Source: Candidatus Babelota bacterium
GTDB taxonomy: Bacteria > Babelota > Babeliae > Babelales > Vermiphilaceae
DNA length: 64,000 nucleotides
NCBI GenBank assembly: GCA_029262555.1
Contig: JAJCZE010000006.1
Coordinates: 1 to 64,000 of the forward strand
Direction of reading: 5' to 3'
Shown here: positions 27,721 to 35,767 of the stretch, piece by piece
Numbering within the stretch: the stretch's first letter is position 1
Layout of the letters: the number at the start of each line of letters is the position of its first letter
Notes under the pieces: model-generated
The model's input: only the letters and a program-made list of their open reading frames with translations
Databases searched by the model: none
What the model was told of the DNA's origin: nothing
Program-made: the position numbers and the translations under genes

Positions 27721-28914
27721 CTAGAATATACGAGACATATTGAATATCGGTCCATATACGGCAAAAATCAGCAAGGCAACCAACATTCCCAAAATAATCA
27801 TAACGGTAGGCTGCAGAAGCATGGTAAGCCAAGAAAGGCGTTGGATCACACGCATATGATACGCATCAGAGGCTCGCATCAAAAGAATTGGCAGCCGCCC
27901 TGATTCCTCGCCAACTTCAATCATGGCAATTGTATCGGGCGAAAAAAGCCCCTCTCCATGGTGCGCCATTGCGCCACTCAGGGAGTTTCCGGCCATAATA
28001 TCATTCTCAAGATTTTGTAAATACTGAATAAAGCAATGATTTTGCACCGATGATCGCACTATCGCTAACGCTTGACTGAGGGGCATTCCCCCTTCAAGTA
28101 ATACGGCAAGCGCCCGCATCATATACGATAAAAACCGCTGCGTAAGCAACTCCCCCACCACTGGTGTTTTCAATAAAGCGCTATCGAGTATGCGACGAGG
28201 TTTGCCTTTACGCGTAATACGCCACATAACTAATGCGATAAGCGTACCGATTGCTACAATAAGCCCCATAGCAGAGCTGCGCATAAAAGCGCTGATTGAA
28301 AGAAGCGTTTGCGTAAGCGGAGGTATCTCTGCTTGCATCGAGGTGAATATCTCTATAAATCGAGGCATTATGATGGTAAAAATAATTACAATAATAACGA
28401 AGAAAAAAAGCAATGTAATCGCCGGAAGCATTAAGGCCGATCGAAGCCTTCTATAAAAATCCTGCGTTGCAGAAAGGTGAGCACAAATAGCATCTAATGA
28501 AAGTGGCAATTTTCCCGATTCCTCTCCAGCCTTAATAAGCTGTATAATAATAGGACTCGCTATGGCCCCCGTATCCTCCAAAGCATCACTCAACGAGATA
28601 CCCGCAATCACCATTTGCGCAACGGTATGCATTTTTTCTTGTAGCTGCGGATGCTCTGTTTGATTGGCAATAATCAAAAGCGCGTCCGGAATTAAAACCC
28701 CTGCATCAATAAGCGTAGCAAGTTGTTGAAAAAGCTGGAGACGATTGGAAAGCTTAATAGGACGAGAAATCCATTGACGCATTTGCTTGTGCGAAAGGAG
28801 TGCCAACTGCCGCTTTAATAACAGCTCATCTAAATGCTCGGCAGATCGGGCAAATAATACACCACGCTTTATGGTACCCATAAGATTTACACCACGCCAA
28901 CGATAATATGGCAT
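27721..28914 (-). CDS. GspF/PilC-family inner-membrane platform protein
   Basis: The 397-residue protein has two repeated cytoplasmic helical domains, each ending in the family motif (MVIAGISLSDAL...IKAGEESGKLP at about 130-165 and NDIMAGNSLSGAM...IEVGEESGRLP at about 300-345), plus three membrane segments near 170-190, 220-240 and 370-395. This is the T2SSF fold of type II secretion and type IV pilus assembly platforms. No GspE/PilB, GspG or pilin gene lies next to it, so the machinery is probably scattered. It could serve secretion, competence or pili. Confidence 0.9.
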   Translation of the reverse strand: MPYYRWRGVNLMGTIKRGVLFARSAEHLDELLLKRQLALLSHKQMRQWISRPIKLSNRLQLFQQLATLIDAGVLIPDALLIIANQTEHPQLQEKMHTVAQMVIAGISLSDALEDTGAIASPIIIQLIKAGEESGKLPLSLDAICAHLSATQDFYRRLRSALMLPAITLLFFFVIIVIIFTIIMPRFIEIFTSMQAEIPPLTQTLLSISAFMRSSAMGLIVAIGTLIALVMWRITRKGKPRRILDSALLKTPVVGELLTQRFLSYMMRALAVLLEGGMPLSQALAIVRSSVQNHCFIQYLQNLENDIMAGNSLSGAMAHHGEGLFSPDTIAMIEVGEESGRLPILLMRASDAYHMRVIQRLSWLTMLLQPTVMIILGMLVALLIFAVYGPIFNMSRIF

Positions 28915-28927
28915 CGCACTCTCTTTT

Positions 28928-29212
28928 TTAAAAAATAGTTATTTGACGCTCTATTCCTAAATCATCACACATTTCATCAAAACTTTTTTCTGTTTCAACT
29001 TTCACTCGCTTTAGAGGGCTCGTAGCGCCAGTCATAATCGTGATATCTCGAGATGAAAGTTTTAACTTTTTAGCAAGATAACTCACCAGCTCTTTATTTG
29101 CTTTTCCCTTTTCTGGCGGGCTCTTTAAAAAGCACTTCAAGCGAGTGCCCTCCAGCTTGCACCCTGTTCTTCCCGAGCTTGGAACTACTTTAATCTCAAT
29201 AATTACAGCCAT
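28928..29212 (-). CDS. DUF167 (YggU-type) family protein
   Basis: I set the start at ATG 29212 (MAVIIEIKVVPSSGRTG) with GAGGTG just upstream. A longer open frame continues back through the tRNA-Ser gene and is artefactual. The 94-residue product shows the DUF167 pattern: 'KVVPSSGRTG', 'LKCFLKSPPEKGKANKELV', 'LAKKLKLSSRDITIMTGATSPLKRVKV'. The family is small, conserved and of unknown biochemical function. It lies 13 bases upstream of the GspF-like gene on the same strand. Confidence 0.88.
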   Translation of the reverse strand: MAVIIEIKVVPSSGRTGCKLEGTRLKCFLKSPPEKGKANKELVSYLAKKLKLSSRDITIMTGATSPLKRVKVETEKSFDEMCDDLGIERQITIF

Positions 29213-29338
29213 TGCACCTCTATTTTCTGGTTTAGGCCAGCCTACGATATCTAAAAAAATATGCAATAATCTGCGCAATTGGACTTGCGTAATCGGCCAA
29301 ATATCTTTATTCTGTTCATGTTTATGAAATTTTTGCTG

Positions 29339-29429
29339 GGAGAGATGGCTGAGTGGCTTAAAGCGCTTGCCTGCTAAGCAAGAGTCTGGGAAACTGGACG
29401 CGAGGGTTCGAATCCCTCTCTCTCCACCA
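29339..29429 (+). tRNA. tRNA-Ser (anticodon GCT)
   Basis: A class II tRNA with acceptor GGAGAGA/TCTCTCC, anticodon stem CTTGC/GCAAG around loop CTGCTAA (anticodon GCT), a long variable arm, T-arm GAGGGTTCGAATCCCTC and encoded CCA. It is followed directly by a 123-bp repeat. Confidence 0.95.
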
Positions 29430-29549
29430 GTCTTCGCTTTTACGAGCTTCGTCTGGCTTCGCCTGAAGAAGTTGAAAACGAAAACAGGCTTTGCCATTAC
29501 TTGCGAAGACTGTCCGAAGTAGCCATAGGCGTAGACGGACTACTTTTTT
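29427..29549 (+). repeat. 123-bp tRNA-attached repeat, copy A
   Basis: It starts exactly at the CCA of tRNA-Ser(GCT) and ends in a run of six T. It shares about 113 of 123 positions by eye with copy B (29763-29885), with no gaps. It contains the CCAGTCTTCGCT/GAGC/CTGG hairpin at its start. Near its end AAGTAGCC...GGACTACTT followed by TTTT could act as the tRNA transcript terminator. Confidence 0.8.
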
Positions 29550-29677
29550 GATAAACAAAATGCCTGGCAGGCCAGTCACAATGACGGTCATCATTTTTAC
29601 CATTTTTACATTGTCTTCAGCAAAGCAATCAGGTAAACTAGAAATACACGTAATCATATTGAAATAAACGAGATCAC

Positions 29678-29765
29678 GGAGAGATGGCAGAGTGGTCGAA
29701 TGCGGCGGTCTTGAAAACCGCTATACCGAAAGGTATCGAGGGTTCGAATCCCTCTCTCTCCTCCA
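29678..29765 (+). tRNA. tRNA-Ser (anticodon TGA)
   Basis: A class II tRNA with acceptor GGAGAGA/TCTCTCC, anticodon stem GCGGT/ACCGC around loop CTTGAAA (anticodon TGA), variable arm TACCGAAAGGTA, T-arm GAGGGTTCGAATCCCTC and encoded CCA. Confidence 0.95.
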
Positions 29766-29885
29766 GTTTTCGCTCTTACGAGCTTCGTCTGGCTTAGCCT
29801 GAAGAAGTTGAAAACGTAAACAGGCTTCGCCATTATTTGGAAAGACTGTCAGAAGTAGCCATAGGCGTAGACGGACCACTTTTTT
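29763..29885 (+). repeat. 123-bp tRNA-attached repeat, copy B
   Basis: It starts at the CCA of tRNA-Ser(TGA) and has the same length and layout as copy A, with about ten substitutions and no indels. One substitution (CTACT to CCACT) weakens the terminal stem seen in copy A. Confidence 0.8.
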
Positions 29886-29922
29886 GCATTTAAGATGATC
29901 TTTAAAAATTTTGAAACTTCAT

Positions 29923-29999
29923 GCGCCCATAGCTCAATTGGATAGAGCGTTAGACTACGGATCTGAAGGTTGGGGGTTCGACTCCTCCTGGGCGCACCA
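29923..29999 (+). tRNA. tRNA-Arg (anticodon ACG)
   Basis: Acceptor GCGCCCA/TGGGCGC, D-arm AGCTCAATTGGATAGAGC, anticodon stem TTAGA/TCTGA around loop CTACGGA (anticodon ACG, read as ICG after deamination), T-arm GGGGGTTCGACTCCTCC and encoded CCA. It is followed by a different hairpin (CCGTCGCTC...GAGC...GACGG) and then a terminator. Confidence 0.95.
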
Positions 30000-30047
30000 T
30001 CCACCGTCGCTCTTTGAGCTATAATGACGGTCACATCAACAGACATT

Positions 30048-30078
30048 AAAAAAGCACCCTTTTTCCGGGTGCTTTTTT
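30048..30078. terminator. Bidirectional terminator between tRNA-Arg and GNAT gene
   Basis: Stem GCACCC/GGGTGC with a 7-base loop, flanked by AAAAAA on the left and TTTTTT on the right, so it can stop both the tRNA-Arg transcript and the convergent acetyltransferase transcript. Confidence 0.9.
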
Positions 30079-30103
30079 ACTTTCTATATTTTTTAATACA
30101 ACG

Positions 30104-30640
30104 TTATGAGTCCTGCGGCTCCTGCCAGCGCTCTTTAGTAAGGCGATAAAAGACGTGTGGTAATTCTTTATACTCACACTCTTTTTCAAAAAGAAAGCCT
30201 ATTTTTTCCATAACACGTTGAGACGCTTTATTTTCTGGCAATGCAAAACAGACGATATTTGAAAGTCCAACCTCTTCAAATGCAATGCGTACTAATTCTT
30301 TTCCGATTTCAGTTGCATAGCCTTTACCCCAATATTCGGGTAAAAATGCATATCCAAGCTCTACTTCATCAGCTCCATCAATATGCACACGCCTTAAGCC
30401 AGCTCGCCCCATAAGAACACCAGTTTCTTTATCTTCAATAATCCAATAGCTAAAACCATGCTCATCAAAATGCTTAATAAGTGCTGCAAGAGATTCGAGC
30501 GTTTGCTCTCTTGATTTTTGACCACCAAGAGTAACCATTACTTCTGGATTTTGGTTCAAAGAAGCAAGATCATCCAGATCTCCTGGAGTCATCTTGCGAG
30601 CACGCAAGCGATCAGTAAAAAATGAGTCGATCTGTTTCAT
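30104..30640 (-). CDS. GNAT-family N-acetyltransferase (RimJ/RimL-like)
   Basis: The 178-residue protein begins 'TDRLRARKMTPGDLDDLASL', typical of Acetyltransf_3 members. It contains the acetyl-CoA binding region 'VELGYAFLPEYWGKGYATEIGKELVRIAFEEV' at about 92-123 and the C-terminal 'ENKASQRVMEKIGF' motif. Members acetylate protein N-termini, amino acids or small molecules; the target is unknown here. GGAGG lies at a good distance from the ATG at 30640. Confidence 0.92.
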   Translation of the reverse strand: MKQIDSFFTDRLRARKMTPGDLDDLASLNQNPEVMVTLGGQKSREQTLESLAALIKHFDEHGFSYWIIEDKETGVLMGRAGLRRVHIDGADEVELGYAFLPEYWGKGYATEIGKELVRIAFEEVGLSNIVCFALPENKASQRVMEKIGFLFEKECEYKELPHVFYRLTKERWQEPQDS

Positions 30641-30920
30641 AGATCCTCCATATCAGATTAAGCAATTATGCAATCGGAACTCAATTTTGAAGAGTATCCG
30701 ATAGCCTCAGTATACCAAAAAGCCTGAAATTAAGAAGGGAGTAGGCATTTCTGGCAAGCAAATAGCCCTTTTCTTTTCATAATTCCCCTCATAAAATGTC
30801 CAAATGGCTGCTTTGAAAGGTTTAATCGGGCTTTTTGGCCCAATTACCCATTGCAATTCCTTTTAAAGCATGAGATACTCTTTATAGAGTATTTTTTAAC
30901 TTTTTACACAGAGTGTCTCT
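30641..30920. promoter_or_regulatory. Structured leader upstream of the RRM gene
   Basis: This gap separates the divergent GNAT and RRM genes. Two hairpins precede the RRM start. At 30823-30846 TAATCGGGC pairs with GCCCAATTA (one mismatch, six-base loop). At 30875-30897 ATACTCT pairs with AGAGTAT around TTAT, followed by six T. The second is an intrinsic-terminator shape only 24 bases before the ATG at 30921, suggesting attenuation or autoregulation, unless it terminates an unseen short upstream transcript. Confidence 0.6.
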
Positions 30921-31223
30921 ATGAATATATACGTAGGCAACTTGCCTTACTCAATAACAGAAGATTCCCTTCGCGAATTGTTTGAACAATTCGGTGCAGT
31001 TTCTTCAACTAAAGTAGTTGTTGATCAAATCAGTGGTCGTTCAAAAGGTTTTGCTTTTGTTGACATGGCTGATGATGCAGAAGGTGAAGCTGCTATTGAA
31101 AAACTAAATGGTCACGAGCTTGATGGTCGTACTATTGTAGTTAACAAAGCGAAGCCTCGCGCTCCAAGAGATTCAAAGCCTCGCACTGGCGGATTCCAGT
31201 CACGTGGGCCGCGTCGATTCTAA
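30921..31223 (+). CDS. RRM-domain RNA-binding protein
   Basis: The 100-residue protein is a single RNA recognition motif with RNP2 'IYVGNL' at residues 3-8 and RNP1 'KGFAFVDM' at 42-49. A short Arg/Gly/Pro-rich tail (RAPRDSKPRTGGFQSRGPRRF) follows. This matches the bacterial cold-inducible Rbp type known from cyanobacteria and several other phyla, which bind single-stranded RNA. The gene is monocistronic, with a terminator-like hairpin in its leader and a terminator after it. Confidence 0.95.
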   Translation: MNIYVGNLPYSITEDSLRELFEQFGAVSSTKVVVDQISGRSKGFAFVDMADDAEGEAAIEKLNGHELDGRTIVVNKAKPRAPRDSKPRTGGFQSRGPRRF

Positions 31224-31250
31224 TCGTCGCATTTAAATCTTGAGATATAA

Positions 31251-31277
31251 GGTCCTGATGAAAGTCAGGGCCTTTTT
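31251..31277 (+). terminator. Intrinsic terminator of the RRM gene
   Basis: Stem GGTCCTGA/TCAGGGCC (one T-G wobble), six-base loop TGAAAG, followed by TTTTT, 28 bases after the stop codon. Confidence 0.85.
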
Positions 31278-31294
31278 CTATGTATTGTTTTTAA

Positions 31295-31930
31295 ATGGAA
31301 GTTATCAAGAAATTTTTTTTATCTTTTATTATTTTTTCATTCGCATTAGCAGCGCCAATCTACGTCAAAACTGCCGCACCATCTTTTCCACCACGCAGCA
31401 TTCTACCAGAAGAATTTCACTATTTTGGACGTTGCAAGCACTGTGGTGACCCAATAAATAGATTTGATATACAAGCCCAATGCGAATCTTTCGGCCATAG
31501 ATGCACACAAGCTCCTGCTCAACCCGCACCTCAGCAACAAGCGGCTAGCAATCCCGCGCTGGGAGATCAACCGTTTGAAAGTGAAGAAATTGCAAGTTCT
31601 GACGATGATTCTGATGGGGATGATAGCAATGATGATGATTATCACCCATCTGGCCACGCGCCAAGACGAGTTGCACAAAACGTACAACAACAACAACAAT
31701 CAGCGCAACCGCACACCAATCCAGCGCCCGTAACTCTTCATATTACAGGATTCAACAAATCAGATGGTTCTTTCATTGGACATGTTTTATGCCCTATTGA
31801 AAAATGTTCATTTAGATGCGCCATCAATCATCCACAACACAGCTATCTTCGCTTGGGAACGTTGCTTATTGCCGCGCACTTAAAACAAGTGCACGGCATT
31901 GAAAGTCCTGCATTTATCGGTCATTCATAA
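31295..31930 (+). CDS. Exported protein with zinc-finger-like Cys/His clusters
   Basis: The 211-residue product starts at ATG 31295 without a strong ribosome site. Residues 1-20 look like a signal peptide (KKFFLSFIIFSFALAAP). An N-terminal cluster has CKHCG then C...H.C within about 30 residues. The middle is acidic Ser/Asp-rich and Gln-rich (SSDDDSDGDDSNDDD, VQQQQQ), probably disordered. The C-terminal 60 residues have C-PIEK-C followed later by H-LKQV-H, a C2H2-like pair with a longer gap than the classical finger. An exported, disordered, metal-binding protein is a reasonable effector candidate in a host-associated bacterium, but function is unknown. Confidence 0.65.
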   Translation: MEVIKKFFLSFIIFSFALAAPIYVKTAAPSFPPRSILPEEFHYFGRCKHCGDPINRFDIQAQCESFGHRCTQAPAQPAPQQQAASNPALGDQPFESEEIASSDDDSDGDDSNDDDYHPSGHAPRRVAQNVQQQQQSAQPHTNPAPVTLHITGFNKSDGSFIGHVLCPIEKCSFRCAINHPQHSYLRLGTLLIAAHLKQVHGIESPAFIGHS

Positions 31931-31939
31931 AAAAGCTGA

Positions 31940-33853
31940 TTATTCGTAATACCCCGATGAAAGTACGTACGTCTTGCCATCTTTCTCTACAGACATTACA
32001 AAGTTTTTCTTAACAGCGTTATTCATATGCGTGGTAACGGTTACCGATCCTTGTTGCGAACGATTAATAAACTCTTGGATGAATGGTCTGCCTTTTTCAT
32101 CTTTAATATTAAAAATGTTACGCCAGATCAAATCATAATCATCGCCATATGCGTAACATAATCCTGCAGTATCTACCGCTACAATCTCTAGATCACCGCG
32201 TCTAAACTGCCCTCCAGGACTCACAAACTGCTCAAACGCACGTTCTCGATTGTTTGCTTTTAAATAACTTACTGCACTTTGCACGAGTAAAATCATTGTT
32301 TCTGACTTTGAAACTGGATAGTAGCTAGAAGTAATTACGTATTGCCCCACGCCAAGATCAATTCTTTGCGCAAACGTAGATCTAAAGGATCCTTTTATTT
32401 TTGCATTAATCCATACGCCCGTTTTAGTAGCTCGCTTGAGAGTACTTTTCACGTATTCAAAATCATCTTCATCTTTTGCATCAAGCATGTTTTGGCCAAT
32501 GTTATCCGCATTACCACCATCAGCAATAATGCGCCCTTGCAAATCATAGACTACGATAAAAAGATCCCCATATCGAAACGCATCACTTCTTCGCTGAGAA
32601 AACTCTTCCACTGAGTTTGTTTTGCCATTTATTTTCATGAATTGATACGCTTTGCGCACTAAATCAACAGTTCGCTCACGATCCGCTTCAGGATAATATC
32701 CACACGCAATAAAGTATTCTTTACCATCTTTTGATTTTACTTTTTCAGCATACGCTCTTTTCAATGCTCGCTTCGATGTGTAATCAACCCAAACTCCTTG
32801 CGTACTGAGTTGCAGTTTTTTCACAATTTCACGGTTAACATACACTCCATTTTTATCTTTATAATCCCATGCATTTGATCCGATTAATCCTGGTCGTTCA
32901 CCTTGCGCCATGATTGTACCGTTAAAATCAAGTGCATAGAGATACAGATTTCCTACCGCAAATGAACCGGTTGGATAACTCATTCTGCTAAATGCCCAAT
33001 CTGCTGGTTTGCCTTCTTTTTTAACTCGATCAAAAAGCGCAACACCACCTTTTACTAAGTTAACAACCGCTTCTTGTTTTGATTGTGGATAAAATCCAGA
33101 ACCAACTACGTAAGGAATGCCTTCTTTTTCTACGAGCTCTACGTATGATACTTTAGTTGCATTATGCCAACCATACGTTACCCATCCGCCTCCTTCTTTG
33201 GCCATCTTGATGAGATTTTGAATTACCGGCGTACCCACCCAATCTTTGAGATCATAAAGGTTTTTCCACAGAAGATGCGAATCTTCACCATGGGCAAAAC
33301 AAATGCCACGTGCATCATACACAAACACATACAGGTCGCCTTTGATGAATTCTTTTGTGTGTGTAAATCGATTACATGCAACGTCGAGCGGATTACTCTG
33401 TAGTTCTTTAGTTGCGCGCTTTACGAGGTCTAACACTTCTTTTCTTTTTTGCTCGATATCATATGAGTAGCCATTATCTTGCTGGAGCGGCGCTGCAATA
33501 GTTGGTTTTTCATCTGCACGTAAAAAACCGGTCACGATATCATCGTCTTCAACTTCCATATCATCTACCAGCGTTGCAACCTCTTCGTCTGCAGCACTAT
33601 CCTCATCGAACGCCTGCATTTCTTGGCCGATTGCTTCATCAAGCTCTGTAGCTAATTGAGCATTAGATTCAATAATTTCCTCTTGCTCATCATCAACCAC
33701 GTCAATGAGACCACCCAAAGTATCATTATCTTTGGGAGAAATAATTTCTTCTAAATCTTCAACCAAATCAGTAACATCATCTGGAGATTGCATCTCTTGC
33801 TGTGCATGTGCAACAAATAAAGTAATTGCACACAGTAAAAACCATTTTTTCAT
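31940..33853 (-). CDS. Exported protein with four tandem Cache-like domains
   Basis: The 637-residue protein has a signal peptide (MKKWFLLCAITLFVAHA) and an acidic linker (about 18-125). Four repeats of about 115 residues start near 165, 290, 420 and 545. Each shows the single-Cache pattern: 'F-x-x-G-[DN]-L-x-[VIL]' strand, 'D-x-x-G-x-x-x-A-x-G', 'N-[LMI]-x-D-x-K-D', '[GV]-W-[VI]-x' and a closing 'Y-[VI]-x-[SC]-[GS]-[YF]-Y'. Cache domains sense small ligands outside the cell. No membrane anchor beyond the signal peptide and no kinase or chemotaxis domain follow. It may be a soluble ligand-binding or scavenging protein. Confidence 0.82.
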   Translation of the reverse strand: MKKWFLLCAITLFVAHAQQEMQSPDDVTDLVEDLEEIISPKDNDTLGGLIDVVDDEQEEIIESNAQLATELDEAIGQEMQAFDEDSAADEEVATLVDDMEVEDDDIVTGFLRADEKPTIAAPLQQDNGYSYDIEQKRKEVLDLVKRATKELQSNPLDVACNRFTHTKEFIKGDLYVFVYDARGICFAHGEDSHLLWKNLYDLKDWVGTPVIQNLIKMAKEGGGWVTYGWHNATKVSYVELVEKEGIPYVVGSGFYPQSKQEAVVNLVKGGVALFDRVKKEGKPADWAFSRMSYPTGSFAVGNLYLYALDFNGTIMAQGERPGLIGSNAWDYKDKNGVYVNREIVKKLQLSTQGVWVDYTSKRALKRAYAEKVKSKDGKEYFIACGYYPEADRERTVDLVRKAYQFMKINGKTNSVEEFSQRRSDAFRYGDLFIVVYDLQGRIIADGGNADNIGQNMLDAKDEDDFEYVKSTLKRATKTGVWINAKIKGSFRSTFAQRIDLGVGQYVITSSYYPVSKSETMILLVQSAVSYLKANNRERAFEQFVSPGGQFRRGDLEIVAVDTAGLCYAYGDDYDLIWRNIFNIKDEKGRPFIQEFINRSQQGSVTVTTHMNNAVKKNFVMSVEKDGKTYVLSSGYYE

Positions 33854-33883
33854 TGCTATCCCTTTTTTAAAATAACTACTCGC

Positions 33884-34573
33884 TTAACTTCTTCTTCTGC
33901 CCATAAATCGAAGCAAAAAAAGAAAGAGATTGATAAAATCCAAATATAGCGTGAGCGCACCAATAACTGCAACCTTACTTGCCATTTGGCCGTCCGACAT
34001 CAGCTGACTTCCCATTTGTTTTATCTTTTGAGTGTCGTACGCGGTGAGCGCTGCAAAGACAATTACTCCTACAGCAGAGAGAAGTAAATCAATCACAGGA
34101 TTTTGTAACCAGAGGTTTACGAGAATCGCAATGATAATTCCCCACAACGCCATCATCATAACGTTACCAAGTGAAGAAAGATCAGCCCGCGTAAGATATC
34201 CATAAATACTGGTAACGCCAAACATTCCGGCTGCAACTGCAAATGTCTGCACGATTGATCCCATGGTATACACTTGAAAAATTAAAGAAGTCGTAACACC
34301 CACAGAAATTGCATAGACAAAAAACATCGCAAGCGCCATTGGCAATGTTAATTTGTGAATCATTGCACTCAACCCAATTACAAGGGCAATCTGCCCTATA
34401 AATATAAACGTCATAAGCAACGGGCTTGCAAAGAGCGTAGTAGTAATATGAGGAATCGTTGCAACGTAATAGGCCGTAATGGTTGTAACTGCAAGCGCGC
34501 CAGACATCAATCCGTAGACGCCATACATGAAATCAACTATTCTATTTTGCCCAGTGTATTCTGTTTCGTACAT
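33884..34573 (-). CDS. Bax inhibitor-1 / YccA-family membrane protein
   Basis: The 229-residue protein has seven likely membrane helices and the family C-terminus (TAYDTQKIKQM near 185-195, then 'LTLYLDFINLFLFLLRFMGRRR'). N-terminal 'FMYGVYGLMSGALAVT' also matches the TMBIM/UPF0005 family. Bacterial members include a pH-sensitive calcium leak channel (BsYetJ) and YccA, which modulates FtsH. It lies 30 bases upstream of the Cache gene on the same strand, so the two may be co-transcribed. Confidence 0.92.
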   Translation of the reverse strand: MYETEYTGQNRIVDFMYGVYGLMSGALAVTTITAYYVATIPHITTTLFASPLLMTFIFIGQIALVIGLSAMIHKLTLPMALAMFFVYAISVGVTTSLIFQVYTMGSIVQTFAVAAGMFGVTSIYGYLTRADLSSLGNVMMMALWGIIIAILVNLWLQNPVIDLLLSAVGVIVFAALTAYDTQKIKQMGSQLMSDGQMASKVAVIGALTLYLDFINLFLFLLRFMGRRRS

Positions 34574-34721
34574 GAAAAGCTCCTTAGCATCGTATTATTT
34601 CGTATAACTCTAAAACCTACTATAGGATCCCATGAGCTTTTGTTCAACTTTTTTGCAGCCAGTGTGCAAAAAGAATATGATAGAAACCAAAGAGACCGGT
34701 GCAACCAAAAAAGGAGACTCT

Positions 34722-35393
34722 ATGTATCGACTACATTCGTTTATTTTTATTCTTTTAGCAATAGCCTCGCCAGCGCACGCATGGAAAGGCACAGAAGCAA
34801 ATGGAGAACAACCAATCTTTTTTGGCACACTTACAAGCCAAGAAGGTAATGTATTTACCGTTACCAATATTACAATTGGCCGATCAGCTTCCGCTAAAGA
34901 CAAGGTGATGCTCTATGAAATGCCAAAATCTTTGAAAGAATCAATTGATAATAAAATTTCAAAAAATCCCGATGAAGATTTAACTACTGCTCAGTTTGAA
35001 CTTCTGAAAATAAAAAAAATAAAAGTGCCACATCCAAACGTTTCATGGAAATGGTATGATCCGGAAAGCAAACGAGCTACTCCCGTTGCGCAAGAATACA
35101 TTGAAGTAGTGATCACCTGGAGAAGCGGTAGCACTATCCATTATCTTTTAAAGCTCGGCCAAGCTGATACGAAACGCCCAATAAAAATGTATAGCGACGT
35201 TGTAGATAAACCAATTAAAGGCATCAGCCAAAATGGAACGCTCTTTTGCCCCGGTATCAATAAAGAAGATTTACGCAAAAAAGGGGCACCATTCCCCTCT
35301 ATCAAAACACTCGAGTTAGAAGAACCATGTTATAAAGTGCCTACAGAAAATAATGGTACAATGACAAAACCAACCAACCCAGTAACCACGTAA
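34722..35393 (+). CDS. Exported protein of unknown function
   Basis: I set the start at ATG 34722 (MYRLHSFIFILLAIASPAHA) because AAAGGAGA lies just upstream; a longer frame begins 30 codons earlier without a ribosome site. The 223-residue product has a clear signal peptide ending AHA and a beta-rich region (FFGTLTSQEGNVFTVTNITIG). Two cysteines (FCPG and EPCY) could form a disulfide. It sits 9 bases upstream of thioredoxin, the gene that follows it in the same direction. Co-transcription is likely; a functional link is only suggestive. No family recognised. Confidence 0.72.
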   Translation: MYRLHSFIFILLAIASPAHAWKGTEANGEQPIFFGTLTSQEGNVFTVTNITIGRSASAKDKVMLYEMPKSLKESIDNKISKNPDEDLTTAQFELLKIKKIKVPHPNVSWKWYDPESKRATPVAQEYIEVVITWRSGSTIHYLLKLGQADTKRPIKMYSDVVDKPIKGISQNGTLFCPGINKEDLRKKGAPFPSIKTLELEEPCYKVPTENNGTMTKPTNPVTT

Positions 35394-35402
35394 AGGATAA
35401 AC

Positions 35403-35720
35403 ATGCCTATTCCAGTAACAGAAGAAAATTTTGAAGCAGAAGTAATGCAAGAAAACAAACCAGTAATTGTAGACGTGTATGCAACCTGGTGTGGTCCATG
35501 CCAGCAAATGGAGCCAATTCTAGAAGAGCTTGAATCAGAAATGGGCGACTATAAATTCGTAAAACTCAACGTTGATGAAGCGCGCGATTTATCAATCAAA
35601 CACGGCGTAATTTCTGTACCAACCTTCCTTTTCATTAAAGGCGGTGAGGTTAAAGGAAAAGAAACTGGCTACATGAGCAAAGACGTACTTAAAGAAAAAA
35701 TCGAAGCCACTCTAAAGTAA
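35403..35720 (+). CDS. trxA: Thioredoxin
   Basis: The 105-residue protein has the redox motif W29-C-G-P-C33, the preceding strand 'PVIVDVYAT' and the cis-proline context 'VISVPTFLF'. Length and order are those of TrxA, the general cytoplasmic disulfide reductase. There is no signal peptide. It follows the exported protein gene by 9 bases and is followed by a strong terminator. Confidence 0.97.
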   Translation: MPIPVTEENFEAEVMQENKPVIVDVYATWCGPCQQMEPILEELESEMGDYKFVKLNVDEARDLSIKHGVISVPTFLFIKGGEVKGKETGYMSKDVLKEKIEATLK

Positions 35721-35722
35721 TT

Positions 35723-35767
35723 AAAAGGCCCCGTCATTTATTCAAGTAAAATGACGGGGCCTTTTTT
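35723..35767. terminator. Strong bidirectional terminator after trxA
   Basis: Stem AAGGCCCCGTCATTT/AAATGACGGGGCCTT with an 8-base loop, a left A run and a right T run. It overlaps the stop codon of the convergent small exported protein gene by two bases. Confidence 0.92.

Noticed and set aside
29213-29497. N-terminal extension of the DUF167 protein.
   Set aside because: It would run through tRNA-Ser and its repeat. The conserved family start and ribosome site are at 29212.
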